From Roseitalea porphyridii (GTDB lineage: Bacteria; Pseudomonadota; Alphaproteobacteria; Rhizobiales; Rhizobiaceae), in the NCBI RefSeq assembly GCF_004331955.1, contig NZ_CP036532.1, forward strand, positions 372,001 to 436,000: DNA of 64,000 nt, written 5' to 3'. How positions within the stretch are numbered: position 1 is the first letter of the stretch; each line of letters begins with the position of its first letter. Shown one piece after another: positions 54,101 to 63,100 of this stretch. Below the pieces are notes generated by a model. The model worked only from the letters and a program-made list of their open reading frames with translations, made no database searches and had not been told where the DNA came from. The position numbers were made by a program, and so were the translations under genes.

Positions 54101-57100
54101 TGTTCTGGATCGACACGAGCGGGTCGTCTGGGTTGGTGACGTTGGTGACGAGCTCGAATGCCGCGTCCGGCCCATCGCCCGGGATCGTCACGCCGAGGAC
54201 GGCCTCGGTGGCGTTGGCGTCGTTGATCTCGTTGACCGTCTCGACGTCGTTGACCTCGACGCCGTTGTAGCGGACGAAGCCGGCATCGCGGAACGGGATG
54301 GTCACGTCGCGCACCTCGACGATACGCGGTGCCTCGTTGGTGACCTCGACGACCACGTCGCTGCGCGCCTCGATCACGCCCGCCCCGCCCAGCGCCGTGC
54401 CGACGATGGCGACATTGCCGCCCGAGGCGTAAAGGTCGTCGATGATGACCATGTCGGCGGTGCCGGAAGCGCCCAGACCGGCGATGATCTGCTCGATGCG
54501 CGCGATCTCCGCGTCGAGCCGGGCGACGATGGCCGCATCGTCGGCGAACGCGTCGCGCTGGGCTTCGAGCTCGTCGATATAGGATTCGAGATTGGCGTAA
54601 AGGTCGACATCGTCCTCGAACGTCACCTCGGCGTCGCCGCGCGTGAAGACGACGTCGCCGTCCGGGTCGATCTGCACGATCAGTTCGGCGAACGCGCCGG
54701 CGGTGACTTCTCCATCGACGATGATCTCGCCGAACAGATCGTCGACATCGGTGCCGGTGACCGTGTCGAACGAGACCTCGTCGGCGCCGACCAGGCTGCC
54801 GAACGCGTTGACAACGGCTTCGGCGCCCTCGCGATAAAGATCGGACGAGGCGCCGAAGGCGTAGGCGTCGGTGTCGCCGCGTCCGGCGATCAGGCTGACA
54901 TCGGCGGCGGCGAGCACGGTCGAGGTCGGGCTGACATCGACGCTGGCGGTCTGCGCGATGCGCGCTTCTGCAACCGGCTTCCTGGTGACGGGGAAGGCGG
55001 TCGCGTTCCAGATCCTGAGCTCCGAGGACAGGTCGATGCGCTGGCCGGTCCCGTCCTCGGTGCCGGCCGAAAGGACCACGTCGCCGGCGCGGCTGATGAT
55101 CGCGCTGCCGCCGAACAGGTCGATCTGCTGGTCGTTGTCGAACCCGGTCGTAGCATCGCCCGAGGGCCGGCCAGCAAGGCCGTAGACATTGACATGGACC
55201 TCGTTGGAAAGATCCGCGTCCGCGAGCGCAATCAGTTCGACATCGCCCTCGGCGTCGATGGCCGCACCGTCGAGGTCAATGTCGGCGACATTGTCGACCT
55301 CAATCGCGCTGTCCGCGTTCGGGATCAGGATGCCGCCGCCCGTGTCGATCTTCAGCCGGTCCTCGATGTCGAAGCTGTTGGCGATCTGGATCAGCACACC
55401 GTCCGTCGTGCTGGCCGACCGCTGGAGGATCGTCGCGTCGTTCAGGTCGATGTCGGTGTCGGCATCGACGGTGACCTCGGACTTGAGCGAGGTGCCCGAA
55501 ACGATGCCGACATCGCCGATGCGCCCGTCATAGTCCTTCGAAACCTTGTCGACCGCGCTGGCGGCGATGATCGAGACGTTTTCGGCTTCGAGCGTGGCGT
55601 CGTCGATGGCGATGGTCGTCGTCAGATCGACATCGGTGACGGTTTTGGTCGCGCCATAACCGGCAAGGCTGGCGCGCAGGGACGAGCCGACATTCTGCGT
55701 CGTCACCGTACGGCTCGCGGCGATCTCGATGTCCTCGGCGGAAAGCGTGAAATCGTCGGTGCCGTCGGTGGTGATTTCGATCTCGGTGACCGGGTCGGCG
55801 TCGATGGTCGAACGCGCCGCCTGCAGCGAAACGAGCCCGCCCTGGCCAGAGCGCGTGTCCGCGTGAAGATCATCCTCGCCATAGGCTTCGGCGATGAAAT
55901 CGCCTTGGACGTCCGGGCTGCCGCTCAGTTCGATGCCGACCTTCGTCGTGGTCGCCGCGTCGGCGACGGATTCGTTGGCGCCGAGCGCGGCAAGGCCGAG
56001 CACGAACCCGTCGGATTCGGCGTCCACATCGCCGCGCGTGGCCGCCGCGAACCGGGCAAAGCCGGTCACGTCCAGTTCGCGCAGCTTGATGTCGATTTCC
56101 GCACGCGACGTGTTGGAGGCGTCCGCCCGGCTGCCGCCGGCGGTGCCGAGCCCGCCCGTGGCCGAGAAGGCGGTCGCCGCGACGGTCGCCGGCGCGCTGG
56201 TCTCGCTGATCGTGTCGAGCGCCAGCATGGTCACCGATGCCGCATCGAAGCGCGAGGACGTGCCGTTCGAGACGATCTCGGACACCGCCGAGCGGCGCGC
56301 CGTGGCCAGCGAGAAGCCGAGCGCGCCGGTGCCGCCGATCGTGACCGAATTGGAAGTCGCGTTGACATCGGCGCTGTTGCGGGCGGCGATCTCGACCGTG
56401 CCGCCGGCGGTCTGGAAATCCGCGCGGCCCAGGTCGATGGTGACGCGCGCGTCGTCCTCGGCGGTCGTGTCGACGCCGTTGCCGGCGAACGCCCCGCCTG
56501 CGGCCGCGGTTGCCTCGGCATCGACGCCGCCGTCGCGTCGGGCGACGATGGTCACGTCGCCGCCGGTCAGCACCGGCCGGGTCGGGCCTTCGAACGCGAT
56601 GTCGATGTCGGTCTCGTGGCGGGTGAAGGCGACCGTGCCGCCGAGCGCCACGCCGCCGAAGGTGGCGCCGAGCGCCTTGGCCCTGGTTTCGGCGGTCTCC
56701 TCGGCGCGGATCGTGATATCCTCGCCGTCACCGCTTTCGAGCCGGACAGCCTCGCCGATCGCGATGTCGATATCGCGCTCGGTGACCACCCGCGCCACCG
56801 CGCCGGCGCCCGAGACCAGCCCGCCCGAGGCGGCGAACGCGGTCGGCACGGCGTCGGGGTTGGACGTATCGACGGTCGCATCGGCCTTGATGGCGATGTC
56901 GTCGCCGGCGGTCAGTGTCGCGCTTTCGCCGATGCCGACGATCAGCGAGGAGCCGCGCCGGATGTTGGCGACGCCGCCGGTCATCGCCGCGGCGCCGCCG
57001 GCCGCCCCGCCGGAGATCACGTCGATGTCACCGGTTTCGAGCGCGGTCACGTCGATGTCGTCGCCGGCGTCGAGTTCGGCCTCCGCGCCGATCCGCGCTT

Positions 57101-60100
57101 CGATCGTGTCGGCCTGGGCGCCGTCGGGATCGGACAGCGCGAACAGGTCGAGCGTGCCGCGCCCGGCATTGGCGTCGGCCATGAACGCGGCGGTTTCGGC
57201 GTCGCCGCCCGAATAATCGTCGCCGTCGCCGTACGGATCGTCGTTTTCAAGGCTGTCGTCGACGGCGGCCATGTGATCGCCGGTCTCCTCGGTCTCGGTC
57301 GGCTTGCCGAAGGCCAGATTGAGGATCGAGCCCTGGAAGGCGAACGCGCCGCCGCCGGCCGCCACGGCCGTGCCCTCGAAGCTGCGGTCGCCCGAAGCGG
57401 TGACGGCGATGTCGCCGGAGACGTCGACCGCAGCGCCGTCGCCGATTTCGGCCAGCACGGCGTTGGACATGGAGATGGCGCCGATGGTCGCGCCGGCGCC
57501 GACGAAACCGCCGGTCGCCGAGCCGAGGCCCACCGCCTGGTCGAACGCCTGGCTGGCGGTGACGGTGAGCGCGTTGGCGCGGCCCAGATCGACGCGGTTG
57601 TGATCGCCAAGCCGCGCGGTGACGCTCTGCTCGGACCGTGCGACGAAGATGGTCGCGTTGATGCCGACCGTGCCGGCGCCGATGCCGACCATGGTCGTGT
57701 CGTGTTCGGTGCCGGCGGTCGCCTCGATGGCGACGGTGCCGTCGGCGTCGATCCCGGTGGCGAACGCATGGCCGGCGCTCGGCGCGTCCTCGACCTCGGC
57801 GATCACCTGGTCGCGCGCGGTGAAGACGACCACCGAGCCGCCGATGCCGACCGTGCCGCCGGCGCCGAGCGTGCCAACCACCTGGTCGATCGTCCGGTCG
57901 GCCCAGCCGCCCAGGAATACGTCGCCGCCGGCGATCAGGTCGGCGTCGTGGATGCGGGCGCGGGTCTCGGTCTCGGCGAGCGCGACCTGCACGATGCCGC
58001 CGATGCCGACCGCGCCGCCCGCAGCGCCGGCCAGCGAGACGGTCGTCAGCGCATCGGGTGACCGCGCGGCGATGGCGATATCGTCGGCCGCATCGAGGGT
58101 TGCGCCCTGAACGCTCGCTTCGGTGGTCTTGGCCAGCGACAGATATTCGACGTCCGCGCCGACGCCGACCGAGCCGGCGGCCGAGCCGACCAGCGAGAAG
58201 GTCTCGATGTCCGTCTCGTTCGCCGCCAGCACGGCGACGTCGGTTTCGGAGGCAAGCTCGGGCCTTCCGCCGACATTGTCGACCGCCGCGCGCACCGCGT
58301 CGTCGACGAACAGGAGCGGCACCTGCGCGGCCACCGCCGCCGAGCCGGCACCGGCGATCGTGGCGGCCATGGCGCTGATATCGGTCTGGTTGTCGGCGAC
58401 GATCGCGATGCCGTGATAGGGCGTTGCGAACGTGGTCCGGTAGTCGCTGAAGGGCGAGCGCCCGATGCCGGTGACCCCGCCATCGGCCACCGTGCCGTTC
58501 GCCGTCAGCACGCTTGTGCCGGTCACCAGCGCCTCGACGCTGTTGGCCGCCTTGACCAAGGCAACCGACACGCCGACGCCGACCGAACCGCCGAACGACG
58601 CGGACACGGTGCCGGACAGCATGTCGCCGACCAGCGTCTCCTCGCCCCCGCCGAGCGTCGTGTAGAGCGTGCCGCCGAGCGCCTGCACGAGGATCGAATC
58701 GTCGGCCGTCAGCGTGCTGTCATCGGCCTGGGCGAGCACCGTGTCGGCGCGCGTGGCGATCGCCGTCGAGCCGGTCACGCCCAGATTGCCGCCCACGGCG
58801 ATGCCGACCGCCGCCGAAGCGAGATCGGCGTCCGCGCCCGCCTTGACGATGATATCGTTGCCGGACACCACCGTGCTGTTCTCGGCCAGCGCGCTCGTGT
58901 CACCGCCCATATGCGCCACGGAAATCGCCGCGCCGGCGGCGTTCGACGTGCCGATGCCGACCTGGAAGACGAAGCCGCTGAGCGTCGGGTCGCGGTCGGC
59001 GCGCACCTTCGCGCTCGCCGTGCCTGTAATGATGGTGGCGTCGCGGACGATCGCCTCGGTCGTGCCGCGCATGGAGGCGACACCGACCGACGCGCCGAAC
59101 GCGTTCGCGCCGCCGCCGCCGGCCAGCGCCACGCCGAGCGCCCGCGAACGGTCCTCGGCATCGACGATCAGCCCGTTCGCGGGGCCGGTCTGCACGGTCG
59201 CTCCGTCGATCTCGGCGCGGGTCTCGATGTCGGTGTCGTTGACCGAGACCGTGCCGCCGATGGCCAGATCGCCGGAGACGAGGGCAAGCCCGGCAATCGA
59301 CCAGTTGCTGGCGTCGGCCGTCGAAAGGACGTGTACATCCGCGCCGGTCACGGTGCCGTCGCCCTGCACCTGCGACAGAACGAGCTGCTTCTGGTTGGCG
59401 AGCGCCACCGAGCCGGCCAGGTTCGATCCGGTCGAGATCTGTGCGCCGACGCTGACCGCCGCCGTGCGCGCGGTCGACAGCGCCTCGACCGAAACGTCGC
59501 CGCCCGCATCGACGGTGGCGCCGGCCGATGCTTCGACCGTTGCGGCGGTCACGCCGCCAAGCTCTATCCGCGCCACCGATGCGCCGAACGACCAGCCGCC
59601 GCCACCGCCCGAGCCCGCGGCTGTCTCGGAGGCGAATTCATCGGCGGAATCGGCATCCTCGGAGCCCAGATCAGCCTCGTCCTCCTCGTCGGCGTCGCCG
59701 GACGCCGGCGCGAAGGGCCGGATGGCGATCGCAAAGCCGCTCGCATTGAGGTCTTCGACCTCGAAATAGCGGTCGACGAACGTGCCGGCCGGCCCGACGA
59801 TGCCCGCCTGGAACTGGCCGGCGACCGCATAGCCGCGCCGGTCGTCGGTCGCCGTGACTGAGATGTCGCCGCCAATGTCGGCGGTGCCGGTCGCCTGCCG
59901 CAGCGTGGCGAGGATTTCGACGTCCCGCACCACGTCAAGCGCGCTCGCATCGCCCGACACATCGGCGAACACGCCCATGATCTCGGCGCGCGCGGCGGCC
60001 GAGGCGGCCCGTTCGGTCGCGCCGCGCTCATTGTCGGCCCGCGCGGCGGCCAGCGGCGACAGCCTGCCCATCTCCAGATAGGCGTACGAGCCGACGCCGC

Positions 60101-63100
60101 CGATCGCGCCGGGCGTGCCGGCGCCAAGACCAACGGAGAAGGCCTTCGAGGCCTCGGTCGCGGCGATGGTCAGATCGCCGGCGACGGACAGGGTATCGGG
60201 ATCGGCGACGCGCGCCTCTGTCCGGCCGCCGGTCAGCAGCACGCCGGCGCCGAAGCCGACGGACTGGCTCGAATCCGATGTGGTGCCCTGAAGCAGCAGA
60301 TGCACGTCCGACCGATCGGCCGTCACCGCCATCGCGCCGGAGACCGACACCGTGCCGCCATCGACGGTCGCCGCCACGTCGCGGTCGTCGACGATCCAGC
60401 TCGCCAGCGCCGCCGCGCCGATCACGTCGCCGCCATTGGCGCGCCCCAGCGCGGTCGATGTGGCGCGTGTGTCGGACCCGGCGCTGACGGCCAGATCGCC
60501 GAAACTGGTGTTCAGCGTGCTCGCGTCGGACCGCGCGAAGGTGTCGCGCTGGTAGCGGTCGCGGCTGAGCCCGCCGGCGATGCCGACCGCGTCGGCGGTG
60601 GCGGCGCTCGACGCGGCGATCTCGCGCCACGTCGCATCGCTCGCCTCGATCGTGATTGATGTCGCCGTGACCTCGGCATCGTCGACCGATGCGCGCGTCT
60701 CGCCGGTCGAAAGCTGGTCGGCGAAGACCGTGGCGACGGCGTTCGCCGCCTCGCCGCTGCGCACTGCGCGGGTGCGGATCACGCTGTCGCCTTGCGCCTC
60801 GGCCGTGACCGCGCCGCCGGCGAGAACGATCGTGCTGCCGCCGGCGATCTCGGCAACGACGTCGGAACCGTAGACCGTCTGCGACAGGCCGACCGTGCCG
60901 GCGCCACTGGACGCGTCGACCAGCGCGCCCTGCCGGTTGGAAACAGACGCCTGCTCAAATGCCGAGAGCGTGACCGCACCGGGGTAGGTCAGGTCGGAGC
61001 CGTCGATCGCGGCCTCGGTCACCCAGTCGGTGGTGAGCGCCGAGACCGAAAGATCGCCCGCCACGCCGCCATCGGCGCCGGCGCCAGAGGTCTGGAACGC
61101 GATGCTCTCGCCGATCAGGGCGGCGTCGACCGTGATGGCAGGCCGCGCGCCGATGAAGGGGCCGGTAACTTCCGCTGTTTCAAGGGCGGCCCGCGTGGTC
61201 CGTTCATCGGTCTGGGCGATTGCGCCGGCACCGAAGCCGACCCGTTCGCCGTCACCCTCGACTCCGATCGACGACCGCACCGTCGCCTCGTTGGTGGCGG
61301 TGACATCGAGCGCGCCGGTTCCGGCCAGCGTCAGCCCTCCGCCATTGGTCGAAACGAGCGCCTCGGTGGTCTGCGCTGTGTTCTGGACGATCGCCGCGCC
61401 GGTAATCGCCTGCGCAGAGGAGGTCGCCCGGGACTGGGCGTTGGCGACGGTCAGCGAATCGTCGAGCGCGGTGATCGAGGCCGACTCGGCATCGGACGGG
61501 CCCGCAAACGCCGCGTTGGCGCGCACCGTGCCGTCGGTGTCATTGCGGGCATAGGACAGGCCGATGGCCGTGCCCTTCTTGTCTTCCTCGTCGGGCGTAG
61601 CCGAACCGTCGGGGATCGCCTCGATGGCGCCGGCGGCGATTAGCGCGCCGCCGGTGCGCAACGCATCGACCGACACGGTGCTGGTATCGGTGACCGACGC
61701 GCCCTCGACCAGCGCCTCGGTCAGGCTGGTCGCGTCGACAATGGCGACCGAGCCGATCACGCCAAGGCTCAACGTTGACCCGCCGCGCCCGCTCGACAGA
61801 ACGCGCGCGATCGTCCCGTCCGTCGCCGTCACGTCGACCGGTTCGCCGACGACCCCGCCGGGATTGTTGGCAAAGAGCGCGGCGTTGCGGATCGCCGCGC
61901 GCGTCGTCCGGTCACTGTCGATGCGCGCCATGGCGCCGCCGAGCCCGGCCGTGCCGGCGCCCGAGACCGCCGCGCCGGCACCGGCGAACATCACCGTGTC
62001 GTTGACCGCGTCGATCGCGACCGTGTCGTAACCGACCGGCCGGTTGGAATTGAGGTCGGCCTCGGCGACATCGGTCAGCGCGACGCGCGCATAGTCGCCG
62101 GCAAGCGCCAGACCGAAACCGAGCCCGGCCAGCGCGCCGCCGGACGCGGTGCCGCCCGATGCGCCCGCTGCCGCATCGGCATTGCCAAAATCGGGCATCG
62201 GGCCGGGCGATTCGCTGCCGGCCTCTTGGGCGGTCTGTGCGCCGGCATCGGAGACGGCAACGAACAGGCCGGTCATGGCCGCGTCCATGTCCAGAAGTCC
62301 GACCGTGTGGGCGGCAGGATCGGGGCGCCACGGGTCGACGTGCGGGCCGGTCGGCGCGAAGCCGTCGAGCCCGGTCAGCAGCGCCGTCGCCTGCCGCGAT
62401 CCGGTGACCAGCGCGCGCGCGACCCCGACGCCGGCCGATCCGGCCTGGCTGCCGGCCGCCGCATCGGCAAAGCCGACGCTGGTGTCGCGGGCGCGGATCG
62501 TCACCGTGCCGACATCGAGCGCCGTGGCGTCGTCGACGCCTGCAAAGGCCGTGCCGTCATAGTCGACCAGCGCGAACGCGCCGGCGCCTCCGACCTGTTC
62601 CGCGCTGCCATAGGAGCGGGTCTGCGCGCCCAGCACCATCGCGTTCGTGGCCGAGACGGTCAGTTCGTCAAGCGAGAGGAGGCCGCCGAACTCGACGTTC
62701 AGGAAGCCGCCGACCAGCGCCCGCGTCGTGGCGGCAACGTCGACGGTCTGGAAGGCGGCGCCGGCGCCGAACCCGCCGCTGGTCGCATCCGACCAGTCCG
62801 GCGAGGGCGCGCGCAGGGCGAACAGGCCGCCATCGGTCCTCGCCGTCACGGCAAGGGTGTTGGAGCGGTCGGAAAGGATCTGCGCCCAGTCCTCGATCAC
62901 CGCATCGGTGGTGATGTCGACATCGTGCAACGCCCGGTCGGCGACCACCGCCAGCGTGCCGCCGGCGACCTGCACATCCGACAGGAAGGTCGTGTCGGTC
63001 CCGTCGAGCACGTCGTCCATCGGCGGCACGAGCAGATCGACGGGCACGAGCGGCACATCGCTCGCCAGATCGAAGCCGGCGCGCGTCTGCGCGGCCAGCA

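Noticed and set aside
48966-58061. Very long plus-strand frames (1,154 and 1,516 codons) opposite the giant gene
   Set aside because: They mirror the repetitive minus-strand coding; composition is Arg/Asp/Gly-rich without motifs. The minus-strand frame shows the beta-repeat logic throughout.
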